Of a stretch of DNA of 64,000 nt, positions 17,891 to 26,902 are shown one piece after another; position 1 is the first letter of the stretch; the number at the start of each line of letters is the position of its first letter. The notes beneath the pieces were generated by a model. It was not told the DNA's origin and searched no databases. It saw only the letters and a list, made by a program, of their open reading frames with translations. Origin of the DNA: Mucilaginibacter jinjuensis (GTDB lineage: Bacteria > Bacteroidota > Bacteroidia > Sphingobacteriales > Sphingobacteriaceae); NCBI RefSeq assembly GCF_028596025.1, contig NZ_CP117167.1, positions 5,642,001 to 5,706,000 on the forward strand. The letters run 5' to 3'. The translations under genes and the position numbers were made by a program.

Positions 17891-20494
17891 ATGAAAATAG
17901 TATTGCAACATGATCTCGAAAACTTAAAGCAGTGCCTATTAGACACTGCCGGTATTCACTCGGTTACCCCGGCAATTTTCAGGGACCTTTCTTTCCTGAT
18001 CTATAAATCGACCAAAAAACAGGTGAGCGACTCTACACTGAAGCGCATCTTTGGTTTTGCCGCTTATACCTTCCAGCCGTCACTGTACACCTTAAATGTA
18101 CTGGCCGAGTTTTGCGGTTTTGCAAGCTGGGGCGAGTTTTGTGCAAAGAACAAACAAACTGCCTTAGCATCAGGCAGAACTAACGAACTGCCAACCGAAA
18201 GCGATGTACTGTACAAAGCCTCCGAAATTTCACACCATACCCTACAGGCATTAAAAAACAAATCGGGCATACCTTTTTCATTAACCATCCCCCGGGATTT
18301 TCTGGATGAGCACCTCGAGATATTTTCGCATACCGAGTACCCGGTTACTATACTTACCGCCCCTGCAGGCTACGGTAAAACCATTGGTCTTTGCCATTGG
18401 GTAGAAGAACAACTTAACTTTAACAGGAAGGAAAACAATGGTAATATTATACTTTTTTTAAGTGGCAAGGTTTTAAACCGTATTAGTAACCAGGAAGATC
18501 TGCACCATTGGCTGCTTGCCTTGCTGGGCATACCGATGGGCAATATCATGCTGGCCGATAACTTTCAGCAGCAGATAAAGGAGCACAAGTTTTATCTCAT
18601 TATTGATAGTTTTGATAATACTTCCTTTAACGAGGAGCAACTGGATACGCTGTTCAGCATGCTTACTGATGTGATCTCTATTTACCAGGGTAACCCCAAT
18701 TTTAAGATCATTTTAACCATGCGCTCACCCTCGTGGCTTAACTTTAAACGCGGGCTGCAGCTGCAAAACAAACTCGACGATTGCTTTGTGGGCTTTATGA
18801 GCGATCAGAATGAGGAAAGTAATGTAAGCCTGTTTACCGGGCACGAAATACAGCTCATCAGCAATAAAATAAAACCTGGCGTTAAACTATCGCCAACACT
18901 CGACTCTGAAATTGTATCGCTTTTTGGCTACCCGTTATTTTTTCAATACTACTATCAAAAGCACCCTAAAAACTTTGCTTTAAATGAGCTGGATGTATTT
19001 AGTACTTATGAGGTGATCTATAATTTCATCCTCGATAAAATATATACCGGCCGTTACTGCACAGAAAAGGTTTTACTGATCCATCTGTTGATAGAACAGG
19101 GCCGTTTTAAAAAAGGCAATTTCTGTGTTGATAAAATAAAGGTTTATGAGGAGCTGAAAAATTACAATGCCGCTTACCAGGATATGATTAGCATTGGCAT
19201 TATCCGCGAAATAAATTTTAGTGACGAAAGCGGTTATACCGAATGCATTGAATTTGTGCACGAACGTATATTAACCTATTGCATAGCAGCCAAGCTGATT
19301 TATGATAATGAGGATGCATTTGACGAGAAACTGATCGACAGGATCAGCCTTACCTTCGAAAGCAAAATCAGGCTGCGGATATTAAAGTGGTGTATTTTTA
19401 TTGCTCTCAAAAACAAGCAATACAGCATATTTGATGCACTGCCACGCATAGAACTGGTGGCATCAGAAAAAGCAAGGCTTATTAAATTTTTGAGCAAGGT
19501 TATTGAACAGGGTTTCTTTAACACCAATACAGATGAAGCCGATGAAACGCCATTTGATATTACCCGCCCTGGCTTGTTTAATTACTTTCTGGGTATCGAA
19601 TTTATATCACCCGAATATAGCGAAGCGCTGCAAAGCCTGCTCAAATTAAACCTGCAGGATAGCAGCAAAATATGGATCCACACCAGTGTGGCCATTAACC
19701 ATGTGATTTCATTAAACGCCGAAGGCTTAGAAAGCAGCATTGCTTCACTAAAAAGGTTCCCGGCCGAAGCGTTCTCCACCTTCCATATTAACCCGCTTAA
19801 TTGTATTGAAACCCTGTATTTCTATTTAAAATACAACGTGGTTAAAAAAGAAGCCCTGGCCGAGATCACCCATTTTTGCTTTAACCCGCCAACCAACCGC
19901 AAGCAACTCAATCAGCTGGGCTCCAACTATGTATTAAACCTGTTGGCATTGCATACACTTTCGGTTGCAGGTAGCCCGCAAAAGGTGTTGCGCTTTATCA
20001 GGGTGCTGCATAACATCCATCACCAGAACGATCATTTTGTGCCCGAATACCATTTCTTCCTGCTCATTAACAAAGCCCATATCTACGTTGATCTGGGTAA
20101 AATTGCCGAAGCATCGAGCATTTACGAGCTCCTGATGATGGATTATCGCGACGATGAAAACAAGTTTACCCCTTATATGCGTGCCTGCCTTGATAACCTG
20201 GCCGCCCATCTCATCAGGTTTACGGCTGATCAGCAACATATTTCAAATGTGGTAGAACGAATGGCAAATACCATTGAGCCATCAAACTACAAACTGATGC
20301 AGGTAAATACACTGGCTTATTATTTAGTGGCTGATAAAAACGATCAGGGCTCGTCAGCGTACAAAACCTTGTACTTTAAGTTTATAAAAATTATGCGCTC
20401 TAACGGGTTTAACCCCAAAAGCTTTGTGCACTATTATGATGAACTAAACCCCCAGGATAATTTTACCAGTACCATTATCCGGCAAACGCTTTGA
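17891..20494 (+). CDS. STAND-like P-loop ATPase with N-terminal putative DNA-binding region
   Basis: 867 residues. Residues about 1-90 form a helical domain (SDSTLKRIFGFAAYTFQPSLYTLNVLAEFCG) seen at the start of several Bacteroidota regulators and ATPases. An NTPase follows, with Walker A APAGYGKT (157-164), Walker B FYLIIDSFD (234-242) and a sensor-like ILTMRSPSW near 280. The rest (about 400-867) is helical and TPR-like. This layout is that of signal-transduction ATPases (NACHT/MalT-like STAND proteins), which switch on ligand binding. No effector domain such as a nuclease is visible, so a regulatory or defence role is only a guess. Confidence 0.65.
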   Translation: MKIVLQHDLENLKQCLLDTAGIHSVTPAIFRDLSFLIYKSTKKQVSDSTLKRIFGFAAYTFQPSLYTLNVLAEFCGFASWGEFCAKNKQTALASGRTNELPTESDVLYKASEISHHTLQALKNKSGIPFSLTIPRDFLDEHLEIFSHTEYPVTILTAPAGYGKTIGLCHWVEEQLNFNRKENNGNIILFLSGKVLNRISNQEDLHHWLLALLGIPMGNIMLADNFQQQIKEHKFYLIIDSFDNTSFNEEQLDTLFSMLTDVISIYQGNPNFKIILTMRSPSWLNFKRGLQLQNKLDDCFVGFMSDQNEESNVSLFTGHEIQLISNKIKPGVKLSPTLDSEIVSLFGYPLFFQYYYQKHPKNFALNELDVFSTYEVIYNFILDKIYTGRYCTEKVLLIHLLIEQGRFKKGNFCVDKIKVYEELKNYNAAYQDMISIGIIREINFSDESGYTECIEFVHERILTYCIAAKLIYDNEDAFDEKLIDRISLTFESKIRLRILKWCIFIALKNKQYSIFDALPRIELVASEKARLIKFLSKVIEQGFFNTNTDEADETPFDITRPGLFNYFLGIEFISPEYSEALQSLLKLNLQDSSKIWIHTSVAINHVISLNAEGLESSIASLKRFPAEAFSTFHINPLNCIETLYFYLKYNVVKKEALAEITHFCFNPPTNRKQLNQLGSNYVLNLLALHTLSVAGSPQKVLRFIRVLHNIHHQNDHFVPEYHFFLLINKAHIYVDLGKIAEASSIYELLMMDYRDDENKFTPYMRACLDNLAAHLIRFTADQQHISNVVERMANTIEPSNYKLMQVNTLAYYLVADKNDQGSSAYKTLYFKFIKIMRSNGFNPKSFVHYYDELNPQDNFTSTIIRQTL

Positions 20495-20525
20495 ATTTAA
20501 AAGCAAGGCGCTCCATTGAAGTGAT

Positions 20526-20554
20526 GGCAGGTGGTAAAACACCTGCCTTTTTTT
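20526..20554 (+). terminator. Rho-independent terminator after STAND gene
   Basis: Seven-base stem GGCAGGT / ACCTGCC with an A-rich loop, followed by a run of seven T, 32 bp downstream of the STAND stop codon. Confidence 0.8.
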
Positions 20555-21007
20555 GTACCCATCCCAACCTCCCCGAGGGGGATGGCTTTAAGAAAGTTAA
20601 TGTGCTCTCGCTACCCATAAATATCCTAACAATTGTGGCATCTTAATTTTCGGACAGCACAACATTGGCCACAGCACACCCTTTCAAAGAAAATTGAGCA
20701 GCCACGAGTTTATTCACATGTTATTGTTTTTTTTAAGGTGTTCATGAGATCGCTACGCTAAGTTTCTTTTTGGTACTTTTTCTTTTGGGGAAAAAGAAAA
20801 AGTACATCCACTGACGATTCATAACTCACCCTACCATTCCTAATGGAAAGCGGATTGTGCGACATTGAAATCAGCGCTCTGTAGGTCGGGGATTGCTTCG
20901 TTCCTCGCAATGACGTGCTATATTAAGGAAGGCTTGATTCTTGTATCTTGTTTCTCTAAACTTGCTTCTATTTTCCTAACTTGTCCTTACTCATAGCGCA
21001 ATCACCA
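20555..21007. repeat. REP-rich intergenic gap upstream of the GS-like operon
   Basis: About 450 bp without a gene. It holds a long hairpin around 20774-20806 (GTACTTTTTCTTTT, loop GGGG, then the complement) and a REP-like unit at 20886-20918 (ATTGC...GCAAT arms in TCGGGGATTGCTTCGTTCC). The same unit recurs at 24429-24457 and 24789-24827, on the other side of the three-gene operon. Confidence 0.65.
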
Positions 21008-22363
21008 ATGAATAAACAGCAAATACTCGATTATTTAAAAGAGCACGATATAAAGCACATCAAATTTGCCTTTGCAGATATTGACGGCGTACTGCGCGGA
21101 AAGGTAATTCACACCCAAAAGTTTACCGATGGGCTGGACATTGGTTATGGTTTTTGCGATGTGGTTTTTGGCTGGGACAGTACCGATGCCTGCTACGATA
21201 ACGTGAACGTTACTGGCTGGCACACAGGCTACCCTGATAAGCCTTGCCGCATCGATTTATCAACATTCCGTACTATCCCATGGCAAAATAATATTCCCTT
21301 TTTTCTGGGCGATTTTAGTGGTGAGGGAAATGAAACCGTGCCTTGTCCGCGTACTTTATTAAAAAGCATAACCAAAGAATGTGAAGACATGGGCTACCAC
21401 CCGGAGTTTGCACAAGAGTTTGAATGGTTCAACTTTAAAGAGACACCACAATCGCTCGAACAGAAATCCTTCAACAATCTGGAGCCGCTTACGCCGGGTA
21501 TGTTTGGCTATTCCATCATCCGCCCATCACAGCAAAGCGATTTTTATTTTGATCTGGTTAACCTGTTAGAGCAATTCGGCATTCCGCTCGAAGGCTTGCA
21601 TACCGAAACCGGCCCGGGTGTGTATGAAGCAGCAATTATTCACGACCATGTTTTGGCCGCCGCCGATAAAGCCGCATTGTTTAAAAACGCAGTGAAAGAA
21701 ATTGCATCCAAACACGGCATCACCGCCACTTTTATGGCCAAATGGAACGAGAACCTGCCGGGTTGCAGCGGCCACGTGCACCAGAGTTTGTGGAGCAAGG
21801 ATAAAAGCACTAACTTTTTTTACGAAGAAACCGCCGAGCACAAAATGAGCGACCTGATGAAGCATTACCTGGCCGGTCAGCTTTATTGTTTGCCACATAT
21901 TGTGCCTATGTATGCTCCTACTATTAATAGCTACAAACGTTTGGTTGAGGGTGCCTGGGCGCCAACCACCATTACCTGGGGCGTTGAGAACCGTACCACT
22001 GCTTTCCGCGTTTTAAACCCCTCGCCTAAATATACCAGGCTTGAAACCCGTATCCCGGGGTCTGATACTAACCCTTATCTAGCATTGTCTGCCGCATTGG
22101 CTTCGGGTCTATATGGCATCAAACATAAACTACCACTAACTATCCCGCCGGTTGTAGGCAATGGTTATACCGAGAAAGGCAACGGCAGCATTGCAGGTAA
22201 TTTATTGGATGCGGCTACAACTATGGCAAATTCGAGTGTTGCAAAAGAATTATTTGGTGATACCTTTACAGAACATTTTTGCCGTACCCGGATATGGGAA
22301 TGGCGCCAGTTTGCTAAACATGTAAGCGACTGGGAACTAAAAAGATATTTTGAAATTATTTAA
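21008..22363 (+). CDS. Glutamine-synthetase-like gamma-glutamyl ligase
   Basis: 451 residues from the ATG at 21008 (a TTG nine codons upstream is in frame but unlikely). The GS beta-grasp opening is KFAFADIDGVLRGKVI; catalytic-domain motifs are TETGPGVYEAAI, LPGCSGHVHQSL (ATP/glutamate-binding HxH), VENRTTAFRV and RLETRIPGSDTNPYLALSAA. This is the FluG/PuuA-like branch that links glutamate to amines such as putrescine or ethanolamine rather than ammonia, in particular because the Tyr adenylylation loop is not seen. First gene of an operon with an APH-like kinase (25 bp gap) and a HAD phosphatase. Real substrate unknown. Confidence 0.88.
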   Translation: MNKQQILDYLKEHDIKHIKFAFADIDGVLRGKVIHTQKFTDGLDIGYGFCDVVFGWDSTDACYDNVNVTGWHTGYPDKPCRIDLSTFRTIPWQNNIPFFLGDFSGEGNETVPCPRTLLKSITKECEDMGYHPEFAQEFEWFNFKETPQSLEQKSFNNLEPLTPGMFGYSIIRPSQQSDFYFDLVNLLEQFGIPLEGLHTETGPGVYEAAIIHDHVLAAADKAALFKNAVKEIASKHGITATFMAKWNENLPGCSGHVHQSLWSKDKSTNFFYEETAEHKMSDLMKHYLAGQLYCLPHIVPMYAPTINSYKRLVEGAWAPTTITWGVENRTTAFRVLNPSPKYTRLETRIPGSDTNPYLALSAALASGLYGIKHKLPLTIPPVVGNGYTEKGNGSIAGNLLDAATTMANSSVAKELFGDTFTEHFCRTRIWEWRQFAKHVSDWELKRYFEII

Positions 22364-22387
22364 TCCCCAAGGGATTAAACACCAATT

Positions 22388-23437
22388 ATGGAACACGAAT
22401 TAAGCACGCTTATCATCAGAAAAGCATGGGAAGGGTATGATGCGTCGCGCACAATACGTAGTATTGAAGATATTAGCGCCAACGTATCAACCAACCAGGT
22501 TTTCCGCATTACGTTTGAGGATGATGATATTATTATAGCCAAACTATCGAGCTTTGGCCATTATGATTATTTTAAAGAAGACCACCGCATTATACAAAGC
22601 CTGTCTAACAACCTGCTTTATCCTTTCGAAAATTTTCTGGCCCGGTCGCTCCTGAAAAACAACCGGGTTTATATGTATCGCTACCGCCACGGTAAAACAG
22701 ATGCATGGGTTGTTTTTTATAATCCTACCCGTATTATGGAGCGCATGCCGCGTAGGTTGGAAGAAAGCCATATCCGCAAGCTGGCACAACAGGCAGCAAA
22801 ATTTCACAAGGCTTGTTCGCGGGCCAGTAAAATTTTGCCTAAATCATCCAAAACCATGCGGAAGGATATTAACTCGCTGCTGGAACAAATCCAAAAAGAC
22901 GAAAGCGCCTTTGGTACCCGCAGCCAGGTTGATATGCTGAAATATCATTGCGATTTGTATCTGAAAGGCCGTGCCAAATACGCTGCCAACACTTTCGAAA
23001 CCATTCCGGTTTTTATCGATTGGAACATTGGTAATTTCTCGGTAACCAATAAGCAGGAATTTTACTCGCGCTGGGATTACGACTGGTTTAGGATGAGTAA
23101 CCGCATTATGGATTTCTACTTCTTTAGCCGTGTAGCATCAGACGTGGGCGACCGTACCGTTTTCAGCTATTACATCACCACATTGACAGAAGACCGCTTT
23201 ATCCTCTTCTTGCAGGAATACCATAAGCTAAATCCGCTTACTGCTAACGAGGTTTATTTTATGAAAGAAGCCTATCGTTTCTTTATCCTCAATTATGTGA
23301 TTAAGGACGGCAAACACTTTTTTCATGAACAGTACGCCAAAAAATTGCAGCAGGAAGCCTACGATATTTATCTGCCATCGGTAGATCGTGACTTTGATGC
23401 CAAGATAATTTTAGATGCTTTAAAGATTAAATATTAA
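22388..23437 (+). CDS. APH-family phosphotransferase (small-molecule kinase)
   Basis: 349 residues of the aminoglycoside/choline kinase-like fold. The N-lobe has VFRITFEDDDIIIAKLSSFG (nucleotide-binding Lys); the catalytic loop is FIDWNIGNFSV (Asp and Asn of the HxDxxxxN motif, His replaced), and the metal-binding Asp is in SRWDYDWFRMSNRIMDFYFF. Such enzymes phosphorylate hydroxyls on small amines or sugars. Placed between a gamma-glutamyl ligase and a HAD phosphatase, it may phosphorylate the substrate or product of the ligase. Translation starts 25 bp after the GS-like stop and the HAD gene follows after 33 bp. Confidence 0.82.
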   Translation: MEHELSTLIIRKAWEGYDASRTIRSIEDISANVSTNQVFRITFEDDDIIIAKLSSFGHYDYFKEDHRIIQSLSNNLLYPFENFLARSLLKNNRVYMYRYRHGKTDAWVVFYNPTRIMERMPRRLEESHIRKLAQQAAKFHKACSRASKILPKSSKTMRKDINSLLEQIQKDESAFGTRSQVDMLKYHCDLYLKGRAKYAANTFETIPVFIDWNIGNFSVTNKQEFYSRWDYDWFRMSNRIMDFYFFSRVASDVGDRTVFSYYITTLTEDRFILFLQEYHKLNPLTANEVYFMKEAYRFFILNYVIKDGKHFFHEQYAKKLQQEAYDIYLPSVDRDFDAKIILDALKIKY

Positions 23438-23470
23438 CAACCTATTTGCAGCTCCCAACCCCTTAGTAAG

Positions 23471-24325
23471 ATGATCCAGACAGAAGACTTTAAAACCATA
23501 ATAGACCAGTACAAGGTTATATTTTTTGATGCCTTCGGGGTTATTAAAAACTACAAGGGTTTGGTGCCGGGTATGGACGAGACCTTTGCCTATCTTAAAG
23601 CCACCCAGAAAGAATATTACATTGTTACTAACGATGCTTCACGCAGTCCGCTACAACTGGCAGCATCATTCAAAAAACTGGGTTTGAAAATGATTACGCC
23701 CGAGCGGATCATCTCATCGGGCATGCTGGCCAAAGAATATCTCGACCTGAAAGTTAATGATGGCATTGTAGCTTACCTCGGCACGGCAAATTCGGCACAT
23801 TATATTGATAATTCAGGGCTGCACACCCTACCTGTTAGTGCCATCGACGAAAGCAACATCGACCAGGTAAACGCCCTTGTATTTTTGGACGATGAGGGCT
23901 TCGATTGGTTCCGGGATCTCAATAAAACAGTAAACATCCTCCGCCGTCGCAATATCCCAACCATTGTGGCCAATACAGATTATGCCTACCCGCTTAATAT
24001 GCACGATGTTAACATTGCTATCGGCGGTATTGCCAGTATGATCCATCAGATTGTAGGCAAACGCTTCATCAACTTCGGCAAACCCGATTCGCTGATGTTT
24101 ACCTTCGCTTACGACCAGGTGCGCAAAACCAATCCCGAAATAACAAAAAAAGAAATCCTGATGATTGGCGATACCCTGCAAACTGATATCCTTGGCGGCA
24201 ACAAATTCGGATTAGATACTATGTTGGTATTAAGCGGCAACACCCTCGCTACCGACGCCGAAACACGTATTACATCAACAGGTATTGTGCCTACTTATAT
24301 TTGTGAGAAAGCAGTGATAGGTTAA
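23471..24325 (+). CDS. HAD-superfamily class IIA phosphatase (NagD-like)
   Basis: 284 residues. Motif I is FFDAFGVIKNYKGLVPG: the nucleophile Asp is present, but the usual second Asp is Phe, as in the DVWGV-type subfamily of class IIA enzymes. Motif II is IVTNDASRS, the large IIA cap follows, then Lys in FINFGKPDSLMF and motif IV MIGDTLQTDILGG. It should remove phosphate from a small substrate. Last gene of the GS-kinase-HAD operon, where kinase and phosphatase together may form a phosphorylated intermediate cycle (inference). Confidence 0.87.
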   Translation: MIQTEDFKTIIDQYKVIFFDAFGVIKNYKGLVPGMDETFAYLKATQKEYYIVTNDASRSPLQLAASFKKLGLKMITPERIISSGMLAKEYLDLKVNDGIVAYLGTANSAHYIDNSGLHTLPVSAIDESNIDQVNALVFLDDEGFDWFRDLNKTVNILRRRNIPTIVANTDYAYPLNMHDVNIAIGGIASMIHQIVGKRFINFGKPDSLMFTFAYDQVRKTNPEITKKEILMIGDTLQTDILGGNKFGLDTMLVLSGNTLATDAETRITSTGIVPTYICEKAVIG

Positions 24326-24899
24326 GTTAGGGAATCAAGAATCGAGACAAACAGGCCGTTTCCGCAACATGCCATTCCGAGCGATAGCATGGACAACCGA
24401 CCTAAGCTATCCCATTCGATCTGCCAGCGACGAGATTGCTTCGTACCTCGCAATGACAATTTTTTATTATTCCTTTTCCCATCGGCAAACAGCTTCGGCC
24501 AAAAGCGGGCAGAACAATGGTGGCCTTGCGCGTCGGGAAGAGGCATTGGAGATTTTGCAGAAGCGAGGCTTGTGCGAACGTAGTGGGGCAAAAGATCCCG
24601 GCCTGTGTTGTTCTGAACGCTGTGCGGTATGGCCATGTGCGTAAAGAAGCCTTTTGCCAATGAGCCTTTTGATTACTTTTTGGCTAAAAAGTAATAGCCC
24701 AACCCGCGGCGATTGAGCGGGACTGACATTAATAGGAGTATAACCGACTCATAATTGTTTCTGCTATATGAAAGCTATTACGAATCGGTCGGGGATTGCT
24801 TCGTCGTACCTCCTCGCAATGACGTGCAGGATCATTCGCCTCCGTTATTGTCTCTTGTTTCTACCTATTCCCTATATTTGATACTATAACCATCATACC
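24326..24899. repeat. REP-rich intergenic gap downstream of the HAD gene
   Basis: 574 bp without a convincing gene. It carries two REP-like units (24429-24457 and 24789-24827, ATTGCTTCG...CGCAATGAC) and a perfect hairpin around 24670-24691 (TTACTTTTT, loop GGCT, AAAAAGTAA). Open frames across it are low-complexity shadows with no protein family. The higher-GC block 24480-24640 looks like a dispersed repeat rather than a gene (inference). Confidence 0.6.
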
Positions 24900-25808
24900 A
24901 TGACAAACCATACCCCTGAATTCAACAGAAGAAAATTCATCAGCACAACAGCACTTGGCTCGGCAATACTGCTAACAACACCTTTAATAACGTCAGCATC
25001 AAATTTACTAACGACAGAACCCGTTACGGTAGGCCAGATCATGGACCTATTTATTAAGGAAGTACCCGGCGCACCATTCCCGGGCACCGTTGATACTTTG
25101 AAAAGTGGCAGTCGCGATATCGTAGTCACCGGTATAGTTACCACGATGTTTGCTACGATTGATGTGATCCGCAAAGCGATAGCATTGGGTGCCAACTTCA
25201 TTATCGCCCACGAGCCTACCTTTTATAATCACCAGGATGCAACCAAATGGCTGGAGAACGACGACGTTTACAACTACAAAGCCGACCTGTTAAAACAGCA
25301 CAATATTACCGTATGGCGCAACCACGATGATATTCACAGCCTGAAGGTTGATGGCGTATTTAAAGCCTTAGCCGAGCAATTGGGCTGGCAAAAATTTGGC
25401 GAACCGGGTGGCCGTGTATATAATTTGGAACCAGCTGTTACCTTAAAAGCATTGATAGCATACGTTAAATCCAAGCTTAATATACCGCAGGTCCGCTATG
25501 TTGGGGATGTTAATCAATCTTGTAAAAAAGTGCTGCTATTTGCAGGTGCGGCCGGGGGTACACGGCAAATTGAGGCGCTCATAAAATACCAGCCCGATGT
25601 GATGGTATGCGGCGAAATATCTGAATGGGAAACTGCGGAATATGTACGCGATGCACGCGCCAAAGGCAAGCAACTTTCGCTTGTAGTAATGGGTCACATT
25701 GCAAGCGAAGAGCCGGGTTCTGAGTTTATGGCACAATGGCTTAGGGATAAATTTCCGGGTGTTAAAACAACACATATACCTTCGGGCAATTCTTTATCTT
25801 TTATGTAA
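24900..25808 (+). CDS. Nif3-like dinuclear-metal protein with Tat signal
   Basis: 302 residues. The N-terminus NRRKFISTTALGSAILLTTPLITSA has the twin-arginine and hydrophobic core of a Tat signal. The remainder matches the NIF3/GTP cyclohydrolase I type 2 fold: GANFIIAHEPTFYNH (metal His), VWRNHDDIHS (metal His and Asp), GAAGGTRQIEALIKYQPDVMVCGE, and VVMGHIASEEPG near the C-terminus (metal His and Glu). Nif3 proteins are usually cytoplasmic, so export as a folded metalloprotein is notable. Function of the family is poorly known. Stands alone. Confidence 0.85.
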   Translation: MTNHTPEFNRRKFISTTALGSAILLTTPLITSASNLLTTEPVTVGQIMDLFIKEVPGAPFPGTVDTLKSGSRDIVVTGIVTTMFATIDVIRKAIALGANFIIAHEPTFYNHQDATKWLENDDVYNYKADLLKQHNITVWRNHDDIHSLKVDGVFKALAEQLGWQKFGEPGGRVYNLEPAVTLKALIAYVKSKLNIPQVRYVGDVNQSCKKVLLFAGAAGGTRQIEALIKYQPDVMVCGEISEWETAEYVRDARAKGKQLSLVVMGHIASEEPGSEFMAQWLRDKFPGVKTTHIPSGNSLSFM

Positions 25809-26030
25809 ATATCCAGCTAATTTGATACTATTCAGCACTTTAAATCTTACTTAAACAAGTAATTGACTTTTACCTTCCGAAAAGCCACCTTTGATATTAG
25901 TTAAATAGCCCTAATTCTATTAATTTACAAGAAAGTAGCTCGATGGTACCTGCAATAGCTTTGTCTCAACCGTGCTTTTTAAATACAACAAATTTATTGA
26001 TCGTTATTTAATTATTAAGCTGAAGGTTTT

Positions 26031-26894
26031 ATGAGATATGCACTCCTGATTATTAACCATGTTTCACCCAAACAAACCCAGCGATTAATTGAACGCCTAA
26101 ATAACGACTATTTCGACTTTTACATACAGCTTGATAAAAAGACTGACGCTAAGCCCTACGAGAAATTAAAAGATATCCGCAACGTATTTTTTATCAATAA
26201 AAGAGTTAATGTACATCCGGGCGGTTACAGTGCGCTTAAAGCCACTATGACAGGCCTCTCCCAAATCATTAAATCTGAAATTAAATACCATTCCATCAGC
26301 CTTGTTAACGGTAGCGACTACCCTACCAAACGGGCTGATGAAATTTGCGATTTCCTGAACATCAATAAAGGCAAGCAACTGATTGCCTTTGATGAAGACT
26401 GGAGCACCTCGATCCCAGAAAAAATTAATAAGTATTACCTGGCCGATTATAATTTTAACGGTAAGCAATTTTTCGAGAAATTATTTAACAAGTTTTTGGG
26501 TAAGCCGGAGATTCCCAAAATGCTGAAATTTGCAGGCAAATCAGCTTACTGGACCATTACGCCTAATTGCGCAACCTACATTTTAGCCTATATTGAACGG
26601 CTTGAACTGGATAGTTTCTTAAAATACACCCTGGGGAGCGATGAATTTATATTCCAATCCATTATCATGAATTCGCCTTACCACGAAGAGGTTATTAATA
26701 ATAATTACCGTTACCGGGATCAGACGGAGGATGGTAAGGGAGTTAAAACACTGACAGCTAAAGATTTCAACAAGATCATTTTTGCTGACAGTATTTTTGC
26801 CGGCAAATTTGACATTGAGGTAGATGCCGAGATTCTGGACATGATTGACAAAGCCAACCAGATCAAGATTTCATACCGGAGCCAGCAAAAATAA
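26031..26894 (+). CDS. Core-2/I-branching-type glycosyltransferase (GT14-like)
   Basis: 287 residues with the beta-1,6-N-acetylglucosaminyltransferase-like pattern: LLIINHVSPKQTQRLIERLN, YIQLDKKTD, VNVHPGGYSALKATMTGL, ISLVNGSDYPTK, SAYWTITPNCATYIL and GSDEFIFQSIIMNSPY. Bacterial members build surface polysaccharides. No nearby sugar-biosynthesis gene; convergent with the TPR histidine kinase gene, eight bases apart. The acceptor is unknown. Confidence 0.82.
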   Translation: MRYALLIINHVSPKQTQRLIERLNNDYFDFYIQLDKKTDAKPYEKLKDIRNVFFINKRVNVHPGGYSALKATMTGLSQIIKSEIKYHSISLVNGSDYPTKRADEICDFLNINKGKQLIAFDEDWSTSIPEKINKYYLADYNFNGKQFFEKLFNKFLGKPEIPKMLKFAGKSAYWTITPNCATYILAYIERLELDSFLKYTLGSDEFIFQSIIMNSPYHEEVINNNYRYRDQTEDGKGVKTLTAKDFNKIIFADSIFAGKFDIEVDAEILDMIDKANQIKISYRSQQK

Positions 26895-26902
26895 CACTGC
26901 TT

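Noticed and set aside
23471..24325. HAD protein as an inactive enzyme because the second Asp of motif I is Phe
   Set aside because: The same position is non-Asp in known class IIA subfamilies (DVWGV type), and the other motifs are intact.
24369..24644. A protein-coding gene in the gap downstream of the HAD gene
   Set aside because: Frames run through REP units, with no domain, no start context and low-complexity composition.
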